Assembly: GCA_964633225.1 (NCBI GenBank)
Contig: CAZWFQ010000016.1
Coordinates: 1-63,730 of the forward strand
Direction of reading: 5' to 3'
DNA length: 63,730 nt
From: JAKQIM01 sp964633225
GTDB taxonomy: Bacteria; Chloroflexota; Anaerolineae; Anaerolineales; UBA4823
Made by a program: the position numbers and the translations under genes. How positions within the stretch are numbered: position 1 is the stretch's first letter; each line of letters opens with the position of its first letter. The notes beneath the pieces were generated by a model. It was not told the origin of the DNA, did no database searches, and saw only the letters and a program-made list of their open reading frames with translations. This document shows positions 1 to 8,289 of the stretch, piece by piece.

Positions 1-88
1 GGGATCGGAGAATCCAGGTGCGAGGGCTGAAATTGGCCTGATTTTTGAGGTTTAAGGGCCATTTTGCCAAAATAGTTGATGAAAAGGG

Positions 89-117
89 TTGACGAGAATG
101 GTTTTTAAGAATAATAT
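89..117 (+). promoter_or_regulatory. Sigma70-type promoter for the Opp/Dpp operon
   Basis: TTGACG at 89-94 and TAATAT at 112-117 are separated by 17 bases. Transcription would start near 124, giving an untranslated leader of about 200 bases before the binding-protein gene. I see no gene and no recognisable riboswitch in 1-321; the rest of that stretch is A+T-rich. Confidence 0.7.
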
Positions 118-321
118 CATGCGGACAAGAAACATTTGTCATACCCAAAAATCGGCGAACGGGTTTATACTTAAACGCTATAAGGTTCGACGATTCTGGG
201 TATCTATATTTGCCTAGAGGGTGTTAAACCCAAATAAGAGGATGGAGGTGCTATCGACATATTTGTATGGATGTTTGAAATTGAATTGACCCAAACACAA
301 ATCATTTAGGAGATGAAGAAA

Positions 322-2904
322 ATGCGTAAGTTATATGCTGTATTTGCTGTGATCCTTGTTGCGAGCATGGTTTTGGGTGCTTGCACAACGCCTACAGCGA
401 TGCCCACAGATGCCCCTGTAGAAGCAACTGCTGCACCGGCGGCGACTGCGGTTCCGACCGAAAAACCTGCGGAACCGACTGCTGCCCCTGCGGAACCCAC
501 TGCAGCGCCTGCAGAACCCACCGAAGAGCCTGCTCCAGTTTTTGAGGATCAGCCCTTTGGCGAGAATTTACCCACCGAGCCGACGATTGACATCCCGCTG
601 GTGGTTGCATATGAAGATTTCTCGCAGAAATTCAGCCCGTTCTTCTCGGAGACCGGGTATGATGCGGATGTTGCCGGCCTGACTCAGGTTGGCCTGCTGA
701 CCACCGACCGCACTGGTGGTATCATCTTCAATGCGATCGAAGGCGAAGTTGTCAATTACAACGGCACCGATTACCTGTACAAGGGACCTGCCGACACCAG
801 CGTTGAGTATGATGCTGCCACCGACACGACCGTCTATACGGCTCGCCTGCGCGTTGGCATGAAGTTCTCCGATGGCGAACCCGTCACGGCGAATGACATC
901 ATCTTCAGCTACTATACCTACCTGGATCCCTCCTACGTTGGTTCGACGTCCCTGTCGTCCTACGAAATCGTTGGCCTGAAGGACTACCAGACCCAGACCA
1001 CCAGCGAAGTGTACGATAAGTACGCTACGATGGCTGCCGATATCTTGGCTGCTGGCCCCGACCACGTCCGTGCGGATGCCGATGCCTGGACCCAGGAACA
1101 GCAGGATGATTTCTGGGCTCGGCTGAAGGCCGAATGGATGGCTGATGTTCAGGGTATTGTGAACTACGTCAATGCCAATTACCGCGATGCCTATGCCGCC
1201 GATTACATCGGCAAGGACCCCGCTGAAGTTGCTGAGAGCGAAGGCCTGCAGGTAGTTTTGGGCATGGCTCTGTGGGGCTTCGGTGAAGTCACCGATGAAG
1301 GCTTTGTAACTGCTGTGTCTGGTACCACCTACGACATGGTGACGGAATTCCCCACGATTGAAGATTACTACAATGAGACTTACCTTGCTTACGAAGGCGA
1401 CCCGGTTGCGTATGCTTCTGTTGAGTCGGCCAATGGCACCGATGTGCTCGGGAACGTAAACTCCGATTTCATTGGTTACTGGGGCCCGCTGGATGAGAGC
1501 ATGGGCGGCGAGGGCGTTCCGAACGTCTCTGGTATCGTCAAGCTTGACGATTACACCGTTCAGGTGACCGTGAATGGTTACTCTGCCCCGGCTGTGTACT
1601 CGATCCTGGGTGTTCCGGTTACGCCGCTGCACTACTACGGCGATCCGGCGCTCTTCGACTACGAAAATAACATGTTCGGCTTTGAGTTTGGCGACCTGTC
1701 TAAGCAGGAAAGCTTGATCGCCACCCCGATGGGTGCTGGCCCCTACAAGTTCGTCAAATACGACAACAAGGTCGTGTACTTCGAAGCCAACGAGTTCTAC
1801 TATCGTGGTTGCCCCAAGATTGCAGAGATCCAGTTCAAAGAAACCGTCTCGGCTGAAGTGCCCTCTGGCGTTCAGACCGGCACCGTGGACGCAGGCGAAA
1901 TGACTGGTTCGCGCGCTCGCTTCGACGAAGTTGCTTCGTACAACTCGAACGGCGAGGTGGTTGGTGATGTGATCACCCTGAGCAAAGTGGACAACCTTGG
2001 CTACGGCTATGCCGGCATCAACGCTGACACCGTCAACGTTGCTGGCGATCCGGGCTCTGATGCATCCAAGAACCTGCGCAAGGCCCTGGGCACCATCCTG
2101 GCTGCTTACCGCGACGTGGCTATCGACAGCTACTACGGCGAAGCCGCCAGCGTGATCAACTACCCAATCTCGAACACCTCTTGGGCAGCTCCTCGCCCGA
2201 CCGATGAGGACTACAAGGTTGCCTTCTCGACGGATGTGAATGGCGAGCCCATCTACACCCCCGAAATGACCCCTGAAGAACGCTATGCTGCTGCTGAAGC
2301 TGCGGCCCTGGGTTACTTCGAAGCAGCCGGTTTCACGGTTGCCGACGGCAAAGTTACTGCAGCTCCTGAAGGTGCAAAGCTGAGCTACGAAGTCATCGTT
2401 CCTGGTGGCGGCACTGGCGATCACCCTGCCTTTGCAATCCTGACCGGTGCGCAGGCTTCGTTGGCCAACCTGGGCGTTGAACTCAAGATCAATGACCCGT
2501 CTGACTCCAACATCCTTTGGGACGCCCTGGATGCCGGTACACAGGAAATGTGGACCGCTGCCTGGGGTGCCACGATCGACCCCGATATGTACCAGGTCTA
2601 CCACAGCTCCAACGTGGTGGGTGAGGGCGGTACTGACTCGAACCACTACCACATCCGCGATGCCGATCTGGATCAGTTGATCATGGATGGCCGCCAGAGC
2701 GACGACCAGAACTACCGCAAGGCGATCTACAAGCAGGCTCTGGACATCATCATCGACTGGGCTGTTGAAATTCCGACCTACCAGCGCCAGAACATCGTTA
2801 TCTTCAGCACCGAACGCATCAATATTGACACCCTGACCCCCGATATCACCACTTTCTGGGGTTGGCAGAACGATATTGAACTGCTGGAGATGAATGTTCC
2901 CTAA
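322..2904 (+). CDS. ABC transporter substrate-binding lipoprotein, family 5 (Opp/Dpp type)
   Basis: Extracellular solute-binding lipoprotein that would capture peptides or oligosaccharides and deliver them to the permeases encoded next. It has an N-terminal hydrophobic segment followed by the lipobox LGAC, then a linker rich in Ala, Pro, Thr and Glu (about residues 25-75) that probably spans the cell-wall side, then the family-5 fold. At about 860 residues it is much longer than the usual 500-600. An in-frame ATG exists at 313, but the AGGAG at 308-312 abuts it and lies 9 bases before the ATG at 322, so 322 is the better start. Family-5 proteins beside glycosidases often bind oligosaccharides (known from Thermotoga); the GH3 and GH2 genes downstream make that the favoured substrate class, by inference. 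Confidence 0.9.
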   Translation: MRKLYAVFAVILVASMVLGACTTPTAMPTDAPVEATAAPAATAVPTEKPAEPTAAPAEPTAAPAEPTEEPAPVFEDQPFGENLPTEPTIDIPLVVAYEDFSQKFSPFFSETGYDADVAGLTQVGLLTTDRTGGIIFNAIEGEVVNYNGTDYLYKGPADTSVEYDAATDTTVYTARLRVGMKFSDGEPVTANDIIFSYYTYLDPSYVGSTSLSSYEIVGLKDYQTQTTSEVYDKYATMAADILAAGPDHVRADADAWTQEQQDDFWARLKAEWMADVQGIVNYVNANYRDAYAADYIGKDPAEVAESEGLQVVLGMALWGFGEVTDEGFVTAVSGTTYDMVTEFPTIEDYYNETYLAYEGDPVAYASVESANGTDVLGNVNSDFIGYWGPLDESMGGEGVPNVSGIVKLDDYTVQVTVNGYSAPAVYSILGVPVTPLHYYGDPALFDYENNMFGFEFGDLSKQESLIATPMGAGPYKFVKYDNKVVYFEANEFYYRGCPKIAEIQFKETVSAEVPSGVQTGTVDAGEMTGSRARFDEVASYNSNGEVVGDVITLSKVDNLGYGYAGINADTVNVAGDPGSDASKNLRKALGTILAAYRDVAIDSYYGEAASVINYPISNTSWAAPRPTDEDYKVAFSTDVNGEPIYTPEMTPEERYAAAEAAALGYFEAAGFTVADGKVTAAPEGAKLSYEVIVPGGGTGDHPAFAILTGAQASLANLGVELKINDPSDSNILWDALDAGTQEMWTAAWGATIDPDMYQVYHSSNVVGEGGTDSNHYHIRDADLDQLIMDGRQSDDQNYRKAIYKQALDIIIDWAVEIPTYQRQNIVIFSTERINIDTLTPDITTFWGWQNDIELLEMNVP

Positions 2905-2935
2905 GTAATGGGAGCGTTCTGAGATCTTGCAGTAA

Positions 2936-2969
2936 AATTGTGAGCCCGCCTTCGGGCGGGCTCACAATT
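2936..2969 (+). promoter_or_regulatory. Stem-loop between binding-protein and permease genes
   Basis: A perfect 15-bp stem (2936-2950 with 2955-2969) closes a TTCG tetraloop. No T-run follows, so it is more likely an mRNA-stabilising or partially terminating element than a full terminator. Such an element would keep the binding protein in excess over the membrane components. Confidence 0.7.
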
Positions 2970-3025
2970 ATCAATTTGATAAGCGCTTCACCAGATAATT
3001 ATTGTATGTAAGCTGAAGGATCACT

Positions 3026-4015
3026 ATGCGTAATTTTATCCTTAGGAGAGTCTTTCTGGGTATATTTATCACGTTCTTTGGAGCGATGATCATCTATACC
3101 TTTATTCGAATGCTTCCTACGTCTTATGTAGAAACCATTGCCAGGCAGAGAGCTGAAAACCCCCTGAGCACCAAAACATACCAGGAATGGCTGGACCAAT
3201 TGAATGATATCTATGGTCTTGACATTGGAATTGTGCCTGGCTTTTTAGGTTGGGTGAAGAATGCGGTCCAGGGAGATTTTGGTGATTCCTGGCATTTTGG
3301 TATTCCGGTTACCGAGAAATTTAAGCAGGTGATCTGGTATTCCATCATTATTAATATCATCACGTTAGTTTTTGAGATTGCCCTGTCTATCCCTCTGGGC
3401 ATATTAGCAGCCAGGAAACAATACAGCAAGACGGATTACAGCATCACGGTTTTTGCGTTGATGGGTATTTCGCTGCCAACATTTTTCCTGGCGACGATCT
3501 TGAAGTATGTTTTCTCGATCAAGCTGGGCTGGTTTGACCTGTATGGGTTGACCGGCAGATTCTTTTCTTCCATGACCCCGACAGAACAGATGGTGGATAT
3601 TGGGTATCACATGGTACTGCCGATTGTGACCCTGATGATGCTCTCGGTTGGTGGGCTGATGCGTTACACCCGCACAAATATGTTGGAAGTGCTTAACTCA
3701 GATTATATTCGCACGGCGCGCGCAAAGGGGCTCTCTGAGAAAGTGGTGATCAATAAGCATGCTTTCCGGAACACCTTGATCCCATTGGTTTCTTATTTGA
3801 GCTATCTTTTGCCAGCCATGTTTGGCGGTTCGCTGATCACAGAGACGCTGTTCCAGATCCCTGGAATCGGCTTTGTATCCTTTGAAGCCATCACGCGCGG
3901 CGATATTCCTTTCGCGATGTTCTACGCGACATTTATGATCCTTCTATCTCAGGTGAGTCTGATTGTTGCGGACATTATGTACGCAGTGGTAGACCCACGT
4001 GTGCGAGCCAACTAA
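3026..4015 (+). CDS. ABC transporter permease, DppB/OppB family
   Basis: Inner-membrane subunit of the family-5 importer. The 329-residue length, an N-terminal transmembrane segment (about 9-30), a long extracytoplasmic loop, five further hydrophobic segments and the EAA-type loop with the hallmark YIRTARAKGL all match DppB. It is the second gene of the operon, 120 bases after the binding protein and 12 bases before the partner permease. The substrate is inferred only from neighbouring glycosidases. Confidence 0.93.
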   Translation: MRNFILRRVFLGIFITFFGAMIIYTFIRMLPTSYVETIARQRAENPLSTKTYQEWLDQLNDIYGLDIGIVPGFLGWVKNAVQGDFGDSWHFGIPVTEKFKQVIWYSIIINIITLVFEIALSIPLGILAARKQYSKTDYSITVFALMGISLPTFFLATILKYVFSIKLGWFDLYGLTGRFFSSMTPTEQMVDIGYHMVLPIVTLMMLSVGGLMRYTRTNMLEVLNSDYIRTARAKGLSEKVVINKHAFRNTLIPLVSYLSYLLPAMFGGSLITETLFQIPGIGFVSFEAITRGDIPFAMFYATFMILLSQVSLIVADIMYAVVDPRVRAN

Positions 4016-4027
4016 TGGTGGTGATCC

Positions 4028-5788
4028 ATGATTGATGCCAACAAACCGAACGAAGGTGTGGAACAAGAGGTTATTGAGAAAATTGAAGCAGTCGATGAGA
4101 TGCAGCTTGATGACGCCAGGCGTGTCAAGGTGCTCTCGCCGGGGATGCTGGTCTTCAAGCGTTTTATTCGCAACAGCCTGGCTGTGGTTGGTTTTACCAT
4201 TCTGCTGTTCATGTTCGTTTTTGCGTTTCTCGGGCCCATCCTTTCGCCTTACGGACAGACACAGGTTTTTAAGGGTGTAGGCACGATGAGCAAGGAATTT
4301 GCCGGAGCGATTTACAACAAAGAACTGCGTTACACGATTGCAGATGGTGAGAGCTTTGGCAGTGCTGAGCGCGCCCAATTTTTACTGGCTATGGGCCGGA
4401 ATGAGGAAACCTTTAGCGTTGGGGATGACATTTATTACTTTACAAGCGAGGCCGAAGGCATCTACCGCATTCTCCAGCTTGACCCTGTGGCTGAAGAGCT
4501 GCTGGGGAAAGTCCATCCTTTGGGAGATGCAACCTTGTCGGAGGCCTTTATTGATGCCACTCAGGCGGCGATCGATGACAAGCAAGACGCTTTTGAGTTG
4601 GATGGCGTGACGTATCGCATTACACAGAACAAGAAAGCCCGGCAGATTTCAACCGAGCATGATGTGGCGTTGGCCATTCTGACGGTTTACGATGCATACA
4701 ACCAGGCGGATGCCGGGATCGTTTCGTCATACGAGTTTAAGCTTGCCAGCAGCCGGGCGTTTGTGGCGCAAGAAGGCCAGTTTGAGGTAGGTGGCAAAAC
4801 ATACAGCGTGCGATATGATGAAGCCCAAACGACGGTTTTGGACGATGCCGGGGCTGAATTTGCTGAGGTGTCGGGCATCATCGTCAATCCGATTGACCAA
4901 TCGTTGTTCCTGTCGGTTGATTTTAAGGCCGCTGTGCGCGAGGCAATCGGTGACCGGCAGCAGGAGTTTGCTTACCAGGAAGAGAATGGTGAGATCATCG
5001 AGTATAACATTGTGCGGGTCATCGATACCTACAACATCAAGCGAGAAACACCCACAGAGCTGATCCGGACCTACGAGTCGCCTTCGGTCGATCACCCGCT
5101 AGGTTTGGATAACAACGGTATGGATATGATGACACGCCTGATGTACGGCGGGCGGGTTTCGTTGTTGGTTGGTTTTGTGGTCATTTTCCTTGAGGTAGCT
5201 CTTGGCATCATCATCGGCGGTATTTCTGGGTATTTTGGCGGTGGCGTGGATACTGCGTTGATGCGTTTTGTTGACCTGTTCAACAGCATCCCGTTCTATC
5301 CGGTCGTCCTGATCTTTGGTTCTGTGATGGATGCCCTGGAAGTACTCCCGATGGTGCGTATTTTCCTCTTGATGGGGATCTTGGGTGTGCTGGGCTGGAC
5401 GGGTGTGGCACGCGTGGTGCGTGGTCAAATCCTATCGCTGCGTGAACAAGATTTCATGGTGGCTGCTGAAGCAACCGGTATTCGTACCAGCCGCAGGATC
5501 TTTAAGCACCTGGTTCCGAATGTGATGCCGCTCTTGATCGTGCAGGCCACAGCCGGGCTGGGCGGGATCATTATCACGGAAGCAACCCTGGGCTTCTTGG
5601 GACTGGGCATCAAATATCCACTGGCCTCTTGGGGTAGCATCATCAATACGGCTTCTGATGCGTTTGTGATGACCAATTATTGGTTTATGTGGATACCGGC
5701 GGGCTTGTTGATCTTGTTGACCGTGCTGGGCTTCAACTTCGTTGGCGACGGGCTCCGTGATGCTTACGACCCGAAGATGCAAAGGTAG
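4028..5788 (+). CDS. ABC transporter permease, DppC/OppC family, with a large extracytoplasmic insert
   Basis: Second membrane subunit of the importer. DppC proteins are normally about 300 residues; this one has 586. The first membrane segment lies around residues 47-72 and the canonical core (start HPLGLDNNGMD, then five membrane segments and the EAA loop with RTSRRIFKHLVPN) begins only near residue 355. The roughly 270 residues between them would lie outside the membrane and show a weak repeated pattern: a Phe-containing helix, an acidic turn, then V/L-x-G-x-x-Y-x-I/V strands (for example FELDGVTYRI and FEVGGKTYSV). This looks like several copies of a small alpha+beta module. Its role is unknown; docking of the large binding protein is a guess. 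Confidence 0.9.
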   Translation: MIDANKPNEGVEQEVIEKIEAVDEMQLDDARRVKVLSPGMLVFKRFIRNSLAVVGFTILLFMFVFAFLGPILSPYGQTQVFKGVGTMSKEFAGAIYNKELRYTIADGESFGSAERAQFLLAMGRNEETFSVGDDIYYFTSEAEGIYRILQLDPVAEELLGKVHPLGDATLSEAFIDATQAAIDDKQDAFELDGVTYRITQNKKARQISTEHDVALAILTVYDAYNQADAGIVSSYEFKLASSRAFVAQEGQFEVGGKTYSVRYDEAQTTVLDDAGAEFAEVSGIIVNPIDQSLFLSVDFKAAVREAIGDRQQEFAYQEENGEIIEYNIVRVIDTYNIKRETPTELIRTYESPSVDHPLGLDNNGMDMMTRLMYGGRVSLLVGFVVIFLEVALGIIIGGISGYFGGGVDTALMRFVDLFNSIPFYPVVLIFGSVMDALEVLPMVRIFLLMGILGVLGWTGVARVVRGQILSLREQDFMVAAEATGIRTSRRIFKHLVPNVMPLLIVQATAGLGGIIITEATLGFLGLGIKYPLASWGSIINTASDAFVMTNYWFMWIPAGLLILLTVLGFNFVGDGLRDAYDPKMQR

Positions 5789-5797
5789 GAAACTGTG

Positions 5798-6997
5798 ATG
5801 GATAGCGAAAACAAAACCCTAATTGATCGGATCAAGGACAAAATCAATCCTGATCCGAAGGATAAGAGCCACATCACGGCGCGTGAATTGGCCAGGACCA
5901 CCATTCGGAACCGCCGGATCACCAATGAGCTGGAACGGCAGCGCAACCGAAGGAATGTTCCGGAGAGCGAATATATCACGCAGATGAGGGACCCCAAGAA
6001 TGTGGTGGAGTTTGATAATCTGCGCACCTTTTTCTTCACCGATATCGGTACGGTCAAAGCGGTGGATGGGGTAAGTTTTGATATCCCTGAAGGAAAAACA
6101 GTTGGCGTGGTGGGCGAGTCGGGCTGCGGTAAATCGGTGATGTCTTTGTCGCTGATGCAACTGCTGCAGCGACCGCAGGGGCAGATCGTTGAAGGTGAGA
6201 TCCGCTTCAATGCCGGTTCTAAAATCTACAATATTGCCAAAACGCCGACACAGGTGATGGAGACGATCCGCGGCAGCGCGGTATCCATGATCTTCCAAGA
6301 GCCGATGACGAGCCTGAATCCGGTGTTTCGGGTAGGGCATCAGATCGACGAGGTAGTACAACAGCACTTTGGTGATATGCCAGAAGAGCAGGTAAAAGAA
6401 ACCACGCTCAAGATGATTGAAATGGTGGGGATTGCCAATAACACCGGGGTGTATCAGATGTATCCGCATGAGCTTTCGGGCGGTATGCGGCAGCGCATTA
6501 TGATCGCCATGGCCCTGGCTTGCGCCCCGATGCTGATCATAGCGGATGAGCCGACAACTGCGCTGGATGTGACAATCCAGGCGCAAATCCTCGATCTGCT
6601 GCGGAACCTGAAGGATAAGATCAATTCGAGTATCATGCTGATCACGCATGACCTGGGCGTGATTGCGGAGATGGCGGATTATGTTGTTGTGATGTATGCG
6701 GGCCGGATTGTGGAGAAGGGCACCGTGTCTGAGGTGTTCCATGAGCCGCTGCATCCGTATACTGTAGGCTTGATGGCCTCTAAGCCAGTGATCAACCGCA
6801 CCACCGCTGAACGGCTTTACAGCATCCCGGGGAGCGTGCCGAATCCGGTCAAAATGCCGAATTATTGTTATTTTAAAGATCGCTGCGAACGGCGCATGGA
6901 TATCTGTAACGGCGAATATCCCACGGAAGTGTATGTTACGCCAACCCACATGGTGACCTGTTATCACTATATGGATGGTCAGACGGGAGCTAAATAA
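5798..6997 (+). CDS. ABC transporter ATP-binding protein, OppD/DppD family
   Basis: Cytoplasmic ATPase of the importer. Walker A is GESGCGKS, the signature is LSGGMRQR, Walker B is LIIADEP, and a C-terminal oligopeptide-transporter region holds Cys residues (CYFKDRCERRMDIC) typical of the iron-sulfur or zinc-like motif of OppD/DppD. About 65 residues precede the ATPase core, rich in Arg, Lys and Glu and probably helical, which is longer than usual. ATG at 5798 is chosen because AGGA at 5787-5790 lies 7 bases upstream; a GTG at 5795 is the only close alternative. Confidence 0.93.
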   Translation: MDSENKTLIDRIKDKINPDPKDKSHITARELARTTIRNRRITNELERQRNRRNVPESEYITQMRDPKNVVEFDNLRTFFFTDIGTVKAVDGVSFDIPEGKTVGVVGESGCGKSVMSLSLMQLLQRPQGQIVEGEIRFNAGSKIYNIAKTPTQVMETIRGSAVSMIFQEPMTSLNPVFRVGHQIDEVVQQHFGDMPEEQVKETTLKMIEMVGIANNTGVYQMYPHELSGGMRQRIMIAMALACAPMLIIADEPTTALDVTIQAQILDLLRNLKDKINSSIMLITHDLGVIAEMADYVVVMYAGRIVEKGTVSEVFHEPLHPYTVGLMASKPVINRTTAERLYSIPGSVPNPVKMPNYCYFKDRCERRMDICNGEYPTEVYVTPTHMVTCYHYMDGQTGAK

Positions 6998-7000
6998 CCT

Positions 7001-8002
7001 ATGGTAGAAAAAATTCACGAAAACCCCCAGGCGACAGATGGCTACATGCTGAAGGTAAAGGACCTGAAGCAGTATTTCCCGATCAAGGCAGGTTTGGTGC
7101 AGCGTGTTGTGGGTTACGTCAAGGCGGTGGATGGGATCAGTTTCTCAATCCGGCGTGGTAAGACGATGGGCCTGGTGGGCGAATCTGGCTGCGGCAAAAC
7201 GACGGCTGGGAAGACGATTTTGCGCCTGATCAACAAGACCAGCGGTGAAGTGGTGGTTAACGGGGTTGATGTTTACGACATCAGCCATGAAGAGCTGCGT
7301 AAAATGCGCCCTCAGATGCAGATCATCTTTCAAGATCCTTTTTCGAGCCTTTCGCCCCGGCTCCCGGTGAGCGAGATCATTGGTGAGGCGGTGAAAGAGC
7401 ACAACCTTGTGGCGAAAGGTGAATACGACGATTACATCGACAAAATCATGCATTCGTGCGGATTGCAGCCGTATCACAAAGACCGCTACCCACATGAATT
7501 TTCGGGCGGGCAGCGCCAACGCATTTGTATCGCCAGGGCGCTGGCGCTTAACCCGTCGTTCATCGTTTGTGATGAGCCGGTTTCGGCCTTGGATGTTTCG
7601 ATCCAGGCGCAGATCATTAACCTGCTGAAAGACTTGCAGGATCAGCATGGCTTCACCTATCTCTTTATCTCCCACGACCTTTCGGTGGTTGAGTATATCT
7701 CTGACGATGTGGGTGTGATGTACCTGGGCAGCATGGTTGAGTACGGCGGCAAGGTCGATATCTTCAAGAATCCGCTGCACCCCTATACACAGGCACTGCT
7801 AAGCGCTGCGCCGGTTCCCGATCCGGCTGCCAAGCGAAACCGCATCATCCTGGAAGGCAGTATTCCTTCGCCTGCCAATCCACCCTCGGGGTGCAAGTTC
7901 CACACGCGCTGCCGAGAGCGGATGGAGATCTGCAGCAAGGAAGATCCACAGACGCGAGAAGTGGAACCGGGCCATCACGTGGCCTGCCACCTGTTCAATT
8001 AA
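7001..8002 (+). CDS. ABC transporter ATP-binding protein, OppF/DppF family
   Basis: Second ATPase of the importer. Walker A GESGCGKT, signature FSGGQRQR, Walker B FIVCDEP and the C-terminal motif CKFHTRCRERMEIC are present. The 333-residue length is normal for OppF. It starts 3 bases after the OppD-like gene ends, so the two are translated together as the usual hetero-pair. With it the transporter set is complete: one binding protein, two permeases, two ATPases. Confidence 0.94.
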   Translation: MVEKIHENPQATDGYMLKVKDLKQYFPIKAGLVQRVVGYVKAVDGISFSIRRGKTMGLVGESGCGKTTAGKTILRLINKTSGEVVVNGVDVYDISHEELRKMRPQMQIIFQDPFSSLSPRLPVSEIIGEAVKEHNLVAKGEYDDYIDKIMHSCGLQPYHKDRYPHEFSGGQRQRICIARALALNPSFIVCDEPVSALDVSIQAQIINLLKDLQDQHGFTYLFISHDLSVVEYISDDVGVMYLGSMVEYGGKVDIFKNPLHPYTQALLSAAPVPDPAAKRNRIILEGSIPSPANPPSGCKFHTRCRERMEICSKEDPQTREVEPGHHVACHLFN

Positions 8003-8018
8003 AGGATTGTAACGTTTC

Positions 8019-8189
8019 ATGAAACCGGAACCGAAGAAGTACGCTGACGATGACGGCAGAGTGATCTGCAATATGAATGTGGAAGGGATGCGGTGGTATG
8101 ATCAGCGTGCCCGCAGTGAAAAACGCGCCGAGGGGGCGGTGCTGCATCCTCAAGGTGAGCGGCTGACCCGTTCTGAAACCTGGCTGTAT
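8019..8189 (+). CDS. Small conserved protein, C-terminus lost in assembly gap
   Basis: Visible are 57 residues beginning at an ATG 16 bases after the OppF-like gene, with AAAGGA upstream. They include the motif DDDGRVICNMNVEGMRWY, which resembles a family of short bacterial proteins that carry DDGR-x-I-x-N-MNV-x-GM-x-WY and end in a membrane segment (recalled family resemblance, not checked). It does not resemble the N-terminus of a GH3 enzyme, so I read it as a separate gene whose end, together with the start of the GH3 gene, lies in the gap. Function unknown. Confidence 0.6.
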
Positions 8190-8289
8190 NNNNNNNNNNN
8201 NNNNNNNNNNNNNNNNNNNNNNNNNNNNNNNNNNNNNNNNNNNNNNNNNNNNNNNNNNNNNNNNNNNNNNNNNNNNNNNNNNNNNNNNN
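8190..8289. other. Assembly gap (100 N)
   Basis: Exactly 100 undetermined bases, a conventional placeholder for unknown length. The genes on either side are in different frames and both are incomplete, so the true missing sequence is probably several hundred bases. Confidence 0.95.

Noticed and set aside
568..2652. A 694-residue open frame on the minus strand inside the binding-protein gene
   Set aside because: It is antisense to a strongly supported lipoprotein gene, has no family match or ribosome-binding site, and its low-complexity composition is explained by the codon bias of the plus strand.
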